64,000 nt of DNA from Azolla caroliniana (GCA_043228905.1 JBHGNT010000017.1:18352001-18416000), one strand, 5' to 3'; shown: positions 1-11,969, counted from the stretch's first letter. The notes: generated by a model not told the origin, from the sequence alone. Translations and numbers: made by a program.

Positions 1-3000
1 ACAGAAGAAATGGTAATGCACCTCAATGTGCTTGGTCTGTGCGTGGAAAACGGGGTTTTTCACGAGCTGGATGCTGCTGAGGTTGTCGTAGTAGATCGTC
101 GTTGGATCTGACACCTCCTCTTGCAGGTCCGTAAGTAGCCGCTTCAACCATATGGCTTCGCATGTCGCGACAGCCGCTCCTTGGTACTCAGCTTCGGTGC
201 TCGACAGTGCAACTGTCGGCTGCTTCTTACTGCTCCACGTGATCACGGCACTCCCGAGGGAGAACGCGTATCCAAACGTGGATCGGCGATCGGCGGCGTT
301 GCCAGCCCAATCAACATCGGTGTAGCCGACTAACTGCGCGGCTGCACCAGTCCGATATAGCAGTCCGCGGTCCTTAGTGCCGCTTATGTACCGAAGTACG
401 CGTTGCGCACACTGAAGGTGCTCCTCGGTAGGTCGCGCCATGAACTGACTGATCACCCCGACCGGATAACTGAGGTCGGGTCGGGTGATGGTCAAGTATA
501 TGAGGCTTCCGACAATTTGTCGAAACCTCGTCGGGTCGCATACCTTTCCCGTATCGGGACGAAGCTTGACGGTTCTGTCCAGAGGAGTCGAGACGGACTT
601 ACAGTCGGCCATCCCGAGTTTGAAGAGCATACCTAGCACGTAATGACGTTGGCTAATCAGTATGCCTTCAGGGGTACGGATCACTTCGATCCCGAGGAAG
701 TAATAAAGGTCCCCCAGATCCTTCATGTCGAAGATGCCGCAAGCTGGAGCTTCACGCGGTCGATTTCACCTAGGTCGACGCCGGTGATGACCAAGTCATC
801 AACATATAGTAAAATACTAACCGGTCCGAGTCGACCTTTCCGGATGAACAAGGAAGAGTCCGATTTTGTTGTGACGAAGCCCATCCGACGCAGTTGTTGC
901 GTGATCTTCGCGTTCCAGGCACGCGGGGCTTGCTTCAGTCCGTAAAGGGACTTCTTTAGTCGGCATACTGCCGAGGAGTTCGTTCCGGAGTGAAATCCGG
1001 GGGGCTGTACCATGTACACCTGTTCCTCAAGGTCACCTTGCAAGAACGCATTCTTTACATCCATCTGATGTAAGTGCCACCCCTTCGCCGCAGCTACTGT
1101 GAGCAAAACACGGACGATCGTCATTTTCGCGACCGACGCAAACGTCTCATCGTAGTCGATACCGTGTTTCTGCGCGTAGCCCTTTGCCACTAGCCGAACC
1201 TACACCCGATCGGTTTTACCCCTGTTGGTGCGTCAACTAGGTCCCAGGTCTCGTTCTCTGCCAATGTGTGCATCTCTTCCTCCATTGCGGCACGCCAATT
1301 CGCGTCTTTAGCCGCTTCTGCGTAGCTCTCCGGCTCACTTACTTCCGCTACACGGGTCATGTACGCATAATGATGCGCCATGTACTCGTTGTATCCGAAT
1401 CGCAAAACAGGATTCTTCTGGCGGGTAGATCGGCGTAATCTCGCATTAGCCGATGTCGAGGCCTTCTCGGTCGACGCGGTCTTCACCTTTAAAGACCCGT
1501 CACCGGTTCCCTCGGAGTCGGACTCGCGTCGGTCTGACTCGTTCCTATCCATGCCGGAATCCGACACCTTCTTCTTCCCTTTATCTTTGCGTGTAAGCCG
1601 TCTCCTCGGCTTCCTGCGCGGGAAATGCACGGCCGAGTCTCCACTACTCGCCGACTCTTCATCGAACTGGTCGTACCGACTCAATCGTCCAATCGGTCCA
1701 CTTAACCGGAGTGAAATCGGACTCTCTTCACGGGTCTCGATTTTGGGCTCATCCGGAGGCATCTCGGCCTCACTGACCTCATCGTCAGAGCTCGGATTGG
1801 GGGCAGGGTTTGGAGTTGGGGGCAGGTACCAGGACGCGGACTCGTCAAACACAACATCACGGCTGACACGCGCTTGTTTGGTGCGAGGGTTATAGCACTT
1901 ATAACCCTTCTACTCGTCCGAGTAACCGACCAAGATGCATTTCTCAGCCTTTTCGTCCAGCTTCCTCCTTTTCTCCTTCGGTATATGCACATACGCAATG
2001 CTACCGAACACCCTCAAGTGTCGCAAGTTCGGCTTCGTTCCGAAATATAGCTCGTGCACCGACACTTTGTCTCTGATCCGGTTCTGGATGTATACCACGG
2101 TCCTTACCGCCTCGGCCCAGTAGAACTTGGGCAAGCTCTTCTCCTCCAGCATTGCCCGTGCCGCTTCCACAATTGACTGATTCTTCCTCTCGGCCACGCC
2201 GTTCTGCTCCGGCGTGTATCTACAACTGAATTCGCGCCGAATTCCCATTTTTTGTAGATAACCGTTGAATTGACCGGAAAAGTACACTTTCCCACCATCT
2301 GACCGCAGACACTTGATCTTTCTTCCCGTTTCCGTTTCCACGAACCCTTTGAGGTCCCGGAAACAGTCGAAGACTTCGCTCTTTCTCACAATGAGGTAGA
2401 TCCACGTGTGCCGCGTGTGGTTGTCGATGAAGGAGACGAAATATCGGCTCCCGCCAAGACTAACGTTTTGTGCCGGCCCCCACACATCGGAGTGTATAAG
2501 GTCGAGCTTGTTCCGACTCCGGTTTCACTCGTTGGGGAAAGGAAGTTGGTGTTGCTTCCCGAGCTAGCAGGCTTCACAAATTTGTGCCTTTCGGCCACTA
2601 AACTTGTGCAATCCGAACACTACCTGTTTCGATTGCAGATCTTGAAGCCGCTGGTAGTTGACCTGGCCTATCCGCTTGTGCCACAAGTTGATGTCCGACT
2701 CGGCTTTTTGTCCCTTTGCGAACATTGCGGTGCCGCCGTCAGTGGAGTCGAGGATGAACATCCTCCTGTCTCTGCGCCCTTGCGCAATCACACGGCCTTC
2801 TTCCTCAATGAAGCACCTGAGGTGTGTAAACCGAACCTCCATCCCTTGGTCAACGATCTATCCGACCGAGACCAAGTTCTTCGTGATTGTCGGAACGTGC
2901 AGCACGTTCATGAGTTTCCCTTTCTGCCTGACATGGCTAAGGGGAACTTCTCCGACATTCGCGATCGGATGCGGAGTGTCGTCTCCAGTTGCGACTACTC

Positions 3001-4093
3001 CAGGTTGTATCGGTTTTTCAAGGTACGAGAACCACTCATTATGGCTCGTCATGTGGTTTGACGCGCCGGAGTCTACGTACCACACCTTGTCCGATCTCAG
3101 GGTGGTTCGTTTCATTGAGTTTGCTTCGTGTCTCGTCACGAAGGCAGACCCTTCTCCGGCTCTCCCGGAGTCTTCGGCGTAGTGCGATCGTTGCCGATTT
3201 CCCTTGTCGGTATGTCCGGAGCCGTTTCCGGAACCGGTTCTCTCCGACTCGGCGCGCTTCTTCCAGCACTCACTTTCCCTGTGGCCTTTCTTGCCATAGT
3301 ACCAGCACTCCGCGATGGCCTTCCCTTGCCGGTTCTCATCGCTTCGACTCCCCCTGTTTCCGGAGGGTCCGGAGTTGCTGTCGGCATCACTTCGGTGCCT
3401 TCTTCCTTGATCTCGTCAGCCGCCTCCATTGCGCGCTGACTCACCTCGTCCTCCACGTCGACGGGGCCTATCTCCCTCCGTGTACAGCATTCTGCTGTCG
3501 GTGTGCGTGCTTGTAGACGCACCCGCGTGGTTCTCCTCTACCAGGAGCATTGACTGTAAGTCGAAAAAGGACGGCGTATTCTCCCGGGTACACACAGCCG
3601 TTCGGAACGCTCCGAACTTCGACGCCAAACCTCCGAGACAGATCTGGACCATCTCACTCTCCTCGATGTTCACCTCTATGGAGGCGAGGGAGTCGCAGAT
3701 ATCCTTGATCTTCGAGGTATAGTCCGCCACCGACAAGTCGCGTTGTCGTAGGTTGCTCAACTCCTGTCAGAGCTGAAGCTTCCTGACTGTGGTGCTCGCG
3801 GTGAAAATCTTCTTCAGATTTTCCCACGCACCCTTCGGCGTCTTTGCATCCCGAACATAGCTCAATAGTTGTTCGCCCACACACGACGCGAAGCAGTATA
3901 ATACCCTGCTCGCCGATTGCTCCCACGACGGGAAGTCTCTGTGTGTCGATTCGGGTGCCGCGTCATTAGCTCCTTCGACATAACTCCAGTAGTCGTGCCC
4001 GAGCAGGTACTGGTGCATCTTATAGGACCAAGACGCGTAGTTGGTTCTGTCGAGCTTCTCTGTTGGAAGCGAGCTCGCCATGCCTCTATCCAT
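1..4093 (-). pseudogene. Broken gag-pol polyprotein of copia A
   Basis: Gag starts at 4093 (MDRGMASSLPTEKLDRTNYA) and is followed by a UBN2-type gag domain, a zinc-knuckle region near 3280, the protease motif VDSGASNHMT near 3070, GAG-pre-integrase (LWHKRIGQVNYQRLQ) near 2680, integrase core 1910-2485 (EQNGVAERKN), reverse transcriptase with LLYVDDLVITG near 800, and RNase H (VFHARTKHIEVHY) at the left edge. The frame is broken several times: a TGA lies between 3760 and 3767 where B has an Arg codon, and frames change near 3140, 2850, 2500, 1900, 1190 and 720. Known role of the family: reverse transcription and integration. This copy cannot make an intact polyprotein. Confidence 0.88.
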
Positions 4094-4154
4094 CGTTCTT
4101 CTTGTTCTTCTTCGTCAAGCTATGTTGGCTGCAGAGAGGTTCTCAACCCTCGCG

Positions 4155-4165
4155 CTCTGATACCA
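4155..4165 (-). other. Primer binding site of copia A
   Basis: On the minus strand this reads TGGTATCAGAG, the usual plant copia primer site complementary to the 3' end of initiator tRNA-Met. It directly abuts the LTR end. Confidence 0.9.
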
Positions 4166-4573
4166 TGTAAAAAGTAGCGTGCGGAAGCAAGTATGAAGAC
4201 CGAACAGAAGGAAGAACACTCAGGTTTAATGGAGAGCTTGAGCTTACGCAGTATACTCAGGAGAGACAAAGTCAGTGAGAGAGAGAGAACACAAGAACTA
4301 TATTCAACAAAAAACAATCTCTATTCACCACACTCTATACATATGTGTGTTCAATGAACACTTTTATACAAGTCCTAGAAGGACTGACAGAAATATTGGC
4401 AGTACTTCAATGCTCATTTAGAGCTCCTACACTAACTCCCAAATATATTCCTCACGGAATATCTTTCTTAACAACCTCCCGGTTTACGCACTCGGCCTAA
4501 CCGATCGGTCCCAACCGATCCGGTCCTCGGCTTCTTCAGCCGATCCGGCCGATGTTGAGCTTGTCTCTCAACA
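4166..4573 (-). repeat. 5' LTR of copia A
   Basis: 408 bp. On the minus strand it starts TGTTGAGAGACAAGC and ends TTTTTACA, next to the primer site. It contains a TATA-like TTGTATAAAAGTG stretch near 4360. The right boundary is exact because gypsy integrase coding sequence continues from 4574. Confidence 0.85.
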
Positions 4574-5040
4574 CATGAGCTCTGCTGGCATATAGCCTAT
4601 CACAGAACTGTGCGTTGTTCTATCAGCCCACAATGCATAGGGAAATAATCGCGGCCAATTCCCAACTCGACCATTGCATACTCGTACGATGGCTTTGACT
4701 ATCGGCCCATGCCCTCGCTCGATCTTCCCATTTGCTTCCGGATTACAAGCAATTGTGAGGAAGAGCTTTACGCCTAGTCGCTCGAAGAGCTCCATTGTTT
4801 CTGCGCATCTAACTCCCCTCGATCGGCCACTATCTTTCCCACACATCCGTATCGGCAAACAACCTCTTCGAGCAGAAATTTGCATATGGATGTCGTTGTC
4901 TTATTTGCTAAGGCTCGTCCTTCTACTTGGTTTGTCAGGTCTTCCCTTGCTAGTACGAAGTACTTCATCTGCCCCACTCCCATTGGCATTGAGACCAGAT
5001 TCACCATCCACTTAAAGTGTATGGTGAGTTGGTATGTTGG
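4574..5040 (-). pseudogene. Gypsy J integrase core, left fragment
   Basis: Minus-strand Ty3/gypsy integrase catalytic core. Recognisable segments are VSMPMGVGQMKYFVLAREDL (near 4960), GKIVADRGELDA, and NPEANGKIERGHGPIVKA followed by LFPYALWADRTTHSS. It has a frameshift near 4790. It continues, without lost codons, from the zinc-binding part at 10963-11166: the coding sequence runs up to one side of element B and resumes at the other. It is cut on the left by element A. Confidence 0.85.
5036..5040 (+). repeat. Target site duplication of copia B, left copy
   Basis: GTTGG, repeated exactly at 10958-10962 on the other side of the element. Confidence 0.9.
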
Positions 5041-5437
5041 TGTTGAGCGGCAAGCTCAACTGGAGCTGGATCGACTGAATAAGCCAGAGCCGGTAAGCGA
5101 GACGGATCGGGCGAAACGGATCGGTATGACGGTGAGCAACCGAACCGGCAAGCAGTGGAGGCCGGGTGCAATCTGTAACCGGAAGTCCAATCGGAAGCCT
5201 AGTATAGGATAGACTACTAGGTAGCTATAGTCTCGTAGTAAGTGTCAGATGCTCGTGTGAGCATTGAAGTACATGGTACTTCTGTCAGTCCCAAGAGGAC
5301 TTGTATAAATAGTGCTACTTAGCACAGTGTGTGTACAGAGTCTTGATATAATTTTGAAATTGTGTTCTACTCTCTCTCTCTCTCTCTCTCTCTCTGTTGT
5401 TCTCTGTTTTACGCTTCCGCAAACACTTACGTTTACA
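5041..5437 (+). repeat. 5' LTR of copia B
   Basis: 397 bp, TG...CA. It carries TTGTATAAATAGTGC, a TATA box, near 5302 and a CT microsatellite near 5370, probably in the 5' leader. Relative to the 3' LTR it has a shorter CT run and an extra segment TGTTTTACGCTTCCG near 5405. Confidence 0.93.
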
Positions 5438-5448
5438 TGGTATCAGAG
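5438..5448 (+). other. Primer binding site of copia B
   Basis: TGGTATCAGAG immediately after the 5' LTR; complementary to the initiator tRNA-Met 3' end. Confidence 0.93.
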
Positions 5449-8400
5449 TGCGAGGGTTGAGAACCTCTGCTGCAGACATTTACTCTTGAGAAGAAAACCC
5501 TAAGAGGTCGAAAACAGACACAATAGAAGACATGGATAGAGGCATGGCTACGTCGCTCCCGGTGGAGAAGCTCGATAGGAGCAACTACGCATCCTGGTCT
5601 TACAAGATGCACCAATACCTGCTTGGACATGGGTACTGGAGTTATGTCGAAGGAGCGAATGATGCGGCGCCCGACTCGGCACACAAGGACTTCTCGGTAT
5701 GGGAACAGGCGGCAAGCAGGGTGATGTACTACTTCGCGTCTAGTGTCGGCGATCAGCTGCTCAGCCACATCCGTGATGCCAAGACACCGAAGGATGCTTG
5801 GGGGAACCTGAAAAAGGTTTTCACCGCAAGCACCACTGCCCGAAAGCTGCAACTCAGACAGGAGTTGAGCAATGTTCGACAGAAGAACATGTCCGTGGCA
5901 GACTACACGGGTCGGATAAAGGAGATCTGCGACTCGCTCGCCTCTATCAATGTTACCGTAGAGGAAGACGAGATGGTGCAGGTATGTCTCGGAGGCCTGG
6001 CGTCCAAGTTCGGAGCGTTCCGGACTGCGGTGTGTACAAGGGAGAATACCCCCTCATTCTTCGACTTACAGTCGATTCTCCTTGTAGAGGAGAACCACGC
6101 CGGTGCATGTACCAGTGCATCCCCGGACAACCGAATGTTGTACACGGGAACAGATCGATTCCGTGGGCGTGGTGGAAGAGATGGGTCGGCACGCAATGGA
6201 GGTGGCCGGCAAGAGCAGGAACGGAGGCAGTATGAGCATGCCGACAGCAGTTCCGGGACTTCCACAAGCAGGGGGAGTCAAGGCGGTGCCGGAGGCCGGC
6301 AAGACGAATCCGCTACGGAATGCTGGTACTGTGGCAAAAAAGGCCACAGGGAAAGCGAGTGCTGGAGAAAGCGTGCCAATTCGGACAAATCCGGATCCGG
6401 CAAGACCGGTAAGGATGGCCGGCAAAACTCACACTACGCAAACGGATCAGGAGGATCCGGAACCGGAAAGGCCGGTAAGGGGCCACCCTTGGTGATGAAT
6501 CACAAGGCAAACTCAATGAAGAAGACCACTTCCAAAACGGAGGAATTGTGGTATGTTGATTCCGGCGCGTCGAACCACATGACGAGCCACAAAGAGTGGT
6601 TCTCCTTTCTGGAGAAACCGGATCAACCAGGAGTAGTCGAAACCAGAGACGACACTCCTCACCCAATCGTGCACGTCGGAGAAGTCCCTCTAAGCCATGT
6701 CGGATAGAAAGGGAAGCTGATGAACGTATTACACGTTCCGACAATCACGAAGAACTCGGTGTCCGTCGGTCAGATTGTCGACCAGGGGATGCAGGTGCGG
6801 TTTACGCACCTCGGGTGCTTCATTGAGGATGAGGGCGAAGTCATTGCGCAAGGGCACAGAGACGAGAGGATGTTTATCCTCAACACCAATGACTTTGGCA
6901 CCGCTCTGTTCGCGAAACGACAGAAGGTCGAGTCGGACATCGACCTGTGGCACAAGCGGATAGGCCACGTCAACTACCGGAGGCTTCAAGATCTGCAAAC
7001 GAAACAAGTCGTTTTCGGTTTGCCGAAGTTCAGCGGCCGGAGAGCCGAAATTTGTGAAGCCTACCAACTTGGGAAGCAACACCGGCTTCCATTCCCCACC
7101 GAACGGAACCGGAGTTGTAACAAGCTCGATCTCATCCATTCGGATGTGTGGGGACCGGCACAAAGTGTAAGCCTTGGCGGGAGCCGATACTTCGTCTCCT
7201 TCATTGACGACTATACTCGACATACTTGGATCTACCTCATTGAGCGGAAGAGCGAAGTTTTCGACTGTTTCCGGAGCGTCCAGAAGATGGTGGAACGGGA
7301 ATCGGAGAGGAAGATCAAATGCCTTCGGTCGGATGGCGGAAAGGAATATTTCTCCAGCCAATTCACTAGTTATCTGCAGCAGAAGGGAATTCGGCAAGAG
7401 TTCAACTGTAGATACACACCGGAGCAAAACGGTGTGGCCGAAAGGAAGAACCGGACACTCGTCGAAGCGGCAAGGGCAATGCTGGAGGAGAAGAGCATGC
7501 CCCGATTCTACTGGGCGGAGGCGGTCCGGAAGGCCGTCTACATACAAAACCGAATTGGTGACAAGGTATCAGCTCATGAGCTGTATTTCGGGCGCAAGCC
7601 GAACTTAAGACACCTTCGGATATTCGGAAGCATAGCGTATGTGCATGTGCCGGATCAGAAGCGGAGAAAGCTGGATGCAAAATCAGAAAAATGCATCCTA
7701 GTCGGCTATGCTCAAGAGCAAAAGGGGTATAAGTGCTATAACCCCCGGACGAAGGAAGTCCGAGTTAGCCGGGATGTCGAGTTCGATGAATCGGCATCCT
7801 GGTACTCCGTACCAACTCCGACTTCCGATCCCGACCCAATGCCGGAAGATCAGGCCAGTGAACCTGAATCAGCCCTGGCAGAGGATGATGAAGCCGGGAC
7901 TCAAGATGAGAGTCCGGAATCTTTACAGTTGAGTGGACCGAACGAGCGACTGAGTCGGTTGGACCGGTCGGATGAAGAGACGGCAAGTGGTGGAGACTCT
8001 GCAGTGCTCTCCCCGCGCAAGGAACCGAGGAAACGGTTCACGCGCAAAGAGAAGGGGAAGAGGAAGATGCCGGAATTCGAAACCGGCAACGATGAGTCGG
8101 ATCGGTGCGTATCCGACTCTGGAAAGGAGAAAGACGGATCTTCAGCAACGAAGACCGAACTGGCCAAGAAGGGCCTCAAATCAGGTGACGGTGCGTTGCG
8201 CCAATCAACCCGCCAGAAGGATCCCGTCATGCGGTACAGGTACAATGAATACATGGCGCATCATTATGCGTACATGACTAAGGTGACAGAAGTGCGTGAG
8301 CCGGAGAGCTACGCAGAAGCGGCAAAGGACGCAAATTGGCGTGCCGCTATGGACGAAGAAATGCGGGCACTCGATGCCAACGAAACTTGGGACCTAGTTG

Positions 8401-9828
8401 ATCCTCCCCGTCACTGTAAACCGATCGGATGCAAGTGGGTGTACAAGGTCAAGTACAACGCCGACGGTTCTGTTAACCGGTACAAAGCCCGGTTAGTGGC
8501 GAAGGGATACGTGCAAACTCACGGAATCGACTACGACGAGACCTTCGCTCCTGTGGCGAAGATGACGACGGTTCGTGTGGTACTGGCGGTTGCTGCGGCA
8601 AGGGGGTGGCGTCTTCACCAGATGGATGTGAAGAACGCCTTCCTTCAAGGAAAGCTTGAAGAAGAAGTCTTTATGACTCAGCCCCCTGGATTTCAATCGG
8701 AAATGAACAAGTCGGTGGTATGGCGACTGAAGAAGTCGCTTTACGGCTTGAAGCAAGCCCCCCGAGCTTGGAACGCGAAGATCACGCACCGGTTGCGTAA
8801 GCTAGGGTTTGTTGTCTCTAAGTCGGACTCTTCGTTGTTCATCCAGCAAGGCTCTGACGGTCCGGTATGTATACTCTTGTATGTGGATGATTTAGTCATC
8901 ACCGGACCGGGTCTTCCCGAAATCAACTGCGTCAAGTCCCAGTTGTCGGACGCATTCGAAATGAAGGACCTGGGGGACCTTCATTATTTTCTTGGGATCG
9001 AAGTGATCCGGACCCCCGACGGCATATTGCTCTCACAACGACATTACGTGTTGAATATGCTGTATAAGTTCGACATGACGGATTGCCGACCTGTCTCCAC
9101 ACCCCTGGACCGGAACCAGAAGCTCTGTCCCAACTCCGGACCGGCCTACAATGAGAAACGGTTCCGACAGGTTGTCGGAAGCCTGATCTACTTAACCATC
9201 ACCCGACCCGACATCAGCTATCCGGTCGGCATGGTAAGTCAGTTCATGTAGAAGCCGACCGTGGAGCACCTTCAGTGCGCGCAACGAATATTACGGTATG
9301 TCAGCGGCACTAAGGACCGGGGACTGCTATACCGGCGAGGTATACCCGAAGAGCTTGTCGGTTACACAGATGCTGACTGGGCCGGCGATGCGTCTGATCG
9401 CCGCTTCACTTCCGGATACATGTTCTCCATAGGTAGCGCGGCCGTTGCGTGGAGCAGCAAGAAGAGCCCACAGTGGCTTTGTCAAGCACTGAGGCTGAGT
9501 ACCGGTCCGCTACCGTTGCCACTTGTGAAGCCATCTGGCTACGGCGACTGCTGCGAGACTTGCGGATCGAGGTACCGACCCCGATCCCGATTTACTGCGA
9601 TAACATGAGCAGCCTGCAGCTCGCCAGGAACCCTGTGTTCCATGCTCGCACAAAGCACATCGAGGTGCACTACCACTTCGTGCGTGAGCAGGTCCTGAGC
9701 GGTGAAGTTGACCTACGGTATGTTCATACGGATCGGCAAGTTGCCGACATCTTCACCAAGCCGCTTGGATCGGACAAGTTGCAGCACTTTACCGACATGC
9801 TTGGTATTCAGCATCTCGACGTGCCGCA

Positions 9829-9840
9829 CTTGAGGGGGAG
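9829..9840 (+). other. Internal polypurine-tract-like motif
   Basis: CTTGAGGGGGAG, coding the LRG end of the RNase H region (after DVPHL), where related copia polyproteins normally end. It is identical over 12 bases to the tract directly before the 3' LTR, 725 bp downstream. Confidence 0.7.
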
Positions 9841-10573
9841 AAGCAAGGGCAAAGTCTCTACCGAAACGGGCAAAGGCCAAAAAACTGTTGAACCCGTCGG
9901 TAAGAGGAGAGCCGGAAGAAGAGGACACAAGAAGATGAAGGAAGCCGAGTCGACGAAGGAAGTCGACACATCCGAACAGGTCGGAGCAAGCGGCTGTGAA
10001 GAAGAGTTGTGCACTCAGGAAGAGAAGTGCATGCTGTGCGGAGGTCATCACGACGGTACTGACCATGATGCGGAGTCGAATGAAGAATTCGATTGCGGTT
10101 CACCGGCTGAAGAAGCTAAGGGAAGCATGGAGAAGGCCAAGACTCGGAAGTGGTCCGATGTGGTGAGGAGCCTGAAGCCGGAAGTCGAATCGGAGTGTAC
10201 CGATTCGGACAAGAGCTGGAACGAGTCGAAGACAGCTGACTCAGATCAACAGATGGATCCGGATGAGTCGGATCGACTGAAGGCCAAGGGGACACGGACA
10301 CAGTGGAAGTCAATGCCATCGTGGGAGAACCGACGGATTGGCAAGCGCCGGAGTCACAGCAACGTGAGTGCTAAGATGGGCCTATTGAGCAGACATGCCG
10401 ACCGAGAGGGTCGAGGCGCGCAGAACCAAAGGGGTCGTGGCAAACGGGACCGAACCGGACGAGGAGCGCGAGCAAGGCGGAGTGACGCCCGGAGAAGTCG
10501 GTTGGAAGAACCGACTGTCACAGAGGTCGACACTACGACCCCACCTCAGGTTGAGCTTGAGGGGGAGTGTTGA
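9841..10573 (+). other. C-terminal extension of copia B polyprotein
   Basis: About 243 codons open in the RNase H frame, past the usual end of copia polyproteins. The product would be highly charged: Lys/Glu-rich first half, Arg/Gly-rich second half (RGRGKRDRTGRGARARRSDA near 10430), with one Cys/His cluster CMLCGGHHDGTDHD at 10030-10071 that resembles but does not match a CX2CX4HX4C zinc knuckle. It ends with QVELEGEC; the last codons overlap the polypurine tract and the first bases of the LTR. No family recognised. An RNA- or DNA-binding role is only a guess from composition. Confidence 0.65.
10555..10567 (+). other. Polypurine tract of copia B
   Basis: CTTGAGGGGGAG directly before the TG of the 3' LTR; expected plus-strand priming site. 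Confidence 0.85.
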
Positions 10574-10892
10574 GCGGCAAGCTCAACCGGAGCCGGATCG
10601 GCTGAATAAGCCGGAGCCAGTAAGCGAGACGGATCGGGCGAAACGGATCGGTATGACGGTGAGCAACCAAACCGGCAAGCAGTGGAGGCCGGGTGCAATC
10701 CGTAACCGGAAGTCCAATCGAAAGCCTAGTATAGGATAGACTACTAGGTAGCTATAGTCTCGTAGTAAGTGTCAGATGCTCGTGTGAGCATTGAAGTACA
10801 TGGTACTTCTGTCAGTCCCAAGAGGACTTGTATAAATAGTGCTACTTAGCACAGTGTGTGTACAGAGTCTTGATATAATTTTGAAATTGTGT

Positions 10893-10931
<39 letters not shown>

Positions 10932-10957
10932 GTTCTTTGCAAACACTTACGTTTACA
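10568..10957 (+). repeat. 3' LTR of copia B
   Basis: 390 bp, TGTTGAGCGG...GTTTACA. It has a longer CT run than the 5' LTR. Followed by GTTGG (10958-10962), the right copy of the target duplication. Confidence 0.93.
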
Positions 10958-10962
10958 GTTGG

Positions 10963-11969
10963 TCGCAACTCATCACAGTGACGTATGTTCGAATGTACTT
11001 GGCAACTTTCGCATGTGGACACGAAATGTAGTACATCTTTATACATGCTCGGCCACCAGTACTTCTCCTTTAGCTTTTCAAATGTTTCCCACATTCCTCT
11101 ATGACCTACCCATGAACTCTCGTGGAATTCAGACATCAACGTTGTTTGGTCCTCTTTCTTCACCACTACTCATCGTGGTATCCTTGTCCTTCTCTTTGGG
11201 TGCATCCAGAGGAATCCTTCCTTCAAAAAGTACTAGTAAGCTTTCTTTCGTATTTGTAAATCCTCCTCCTTCGTCCACGAAGCATCCGCCATCATTGTTC
11301 TCAAGAATCTACCGATTAGTAACGACTCCCCTTCATACTCGTTCTCGTTGAAAGCGTGGAGGGTTGGCGTGCCTCTGTCTTCTGCCGACAATCGTGATGC
11401 CTTGAAGAAATCGAGGGCGACATCTTCATCTTCTGAAATCATGTCACCTTCATCCTCGAATCTTGCTCTTGACAGCATGTTGGCCATGGCGTTGTTCTTC
11501 CCAACAATGTGGCACATCTATGGGTTCAAAGACTTGATATAAGCGATCCACCTCAGCATAGTCAGATCTGGTGTCGCACATCCGGAGATCATCCCAAGGA
11601 TTGGGAGGCAATCCATTTCAAGTACCACCTCCGACCCGATCAGGTAGTCCTTGTCTACCTTCATCGTAGACACAATACCCCAGAGTTCCCGCTTTACTTG
11701 GGCGTATCCTCGTTGTCGTTCGCTAAGGACCTTTGCTACCGGATGGCGTACCACATGCTATCTTCTCCTTCTTGGTTGATGACCCATCCAATTCTCGTTG
11801 GACTCGTATCTACTGTGACGTAGATGGGCATCCCTTCTTTGTAGATGGCTTTCCTTAAAGTTGGTGTTGCCACCAATAGCTCTTTTAACCTCTTCATCGC
11901 CTTTGTGTGTACCGGTTCCCATTTGAATTTTCTCCCTTTTTTCAGTAAGCTATACAAGGGTTCAGCCAC
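10963..11969 (-). pseudogene. Gypsy J RNase H and integrase zinc-binding domain
   Basis: 11736-11969 codes the RNase H start region (GRKFKWEPVHTKAMKRLKEL, then YVTVDTSPTRIGWVINQEGE). 11233-11754 continues through VLSERQRGYAQVKRELWGIV to the end of RNase H. 10963-11166 codes the H2C2 zinc-binding domain: HESSWVGHRGMWETFEKLKE, YWWP, and STCESCQ with the Cys pair. Several frame changes separate the pieces. After the zinc-binding domain the reading passes straight to the core in the left fragment. Confidence 0.82.

Larger units (their letters stand above)
1..4573 (-). mobile_element. Copia element A, 3' end outside window
   Basis: Minus-strand Ty1/copia retrotransposon. Reading right to left it shows 5' LTR, tRNA-Met primer site, gag, protease, integrase, reverse transcriptase and RNase H; RNase H runs off the left edge, so the 3' LTR is not visible. 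It is inserted in gypsy element J, whose integrase resumes at once at 4574. It is related to element B (similar gag start and protein order), but the LTRs differ widely beyond the shared first ~20 bases, so this is a sister family. The target duplication cannot be tested because the other end is missing. Confidence 0.9.
5532..10573 (+). pseudogene. gag-pol polyprotein of copia B (two stops, one frameshift)
   Basis: Starts with ATG at 5532 (MDRGMATSLPVEKLDRSNYA). In order: UBN2-type gag; zinc knuckle CWYCGKKGHRESEC near 6320; protease VDSGASNHMTSH near 6560; GAG-pre-integrase LWHKRIGHVNYRRLQ near 6945; integrase core with HSDVWGP, CLRSDGGKEYF and EQNGVAERKN (7135-7450); reverse transcriptase with MDVKNAFLQG and LLYVDDLVITG (8620-8900); RNase H (SSTEAEYRSA, VFHARTKHIEVHY, 9490-9690). 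Defects: TAG at 6705-6707 before the pre-integrase, TAG at 9249-9251 near the end of reverse transcriptase, and a 1-nt frameshift near 9465. Everything upstream of the frameshift lies in one frame. A ~245-residue tail follows RNase H and its stop lies in the first codons of the 3' LTR. Confidence 0.93.
5041..10957 (+). mobile_element. Copia element B, full length with both LTRs
   Basis: A 5.9-kb Ty1/copia element with 5' LTR, tRNA-Met primer site, gag-pol, polypurine tract and 3' LTR. Both LTRs begin TGTTGAGCGG and end TTTACA, and a 5-bp duplication GTTGG flanks the element. It sits inside the integrase of gypsy J in the opposite orientation. The LTRs differ by about eight substitutions plus tail indels, so insertion is fairly recent, yet the polyprotein has two stops and a frameshift. 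Confidence 0.95.

Noticed and set aside
6729-7547. 272-codon minus-strand open frame inside copia B
   Set aside because: Mirror of the integrase coding sequence on the plus strand; long antisense frames are common opposite GC-rich copia pol.
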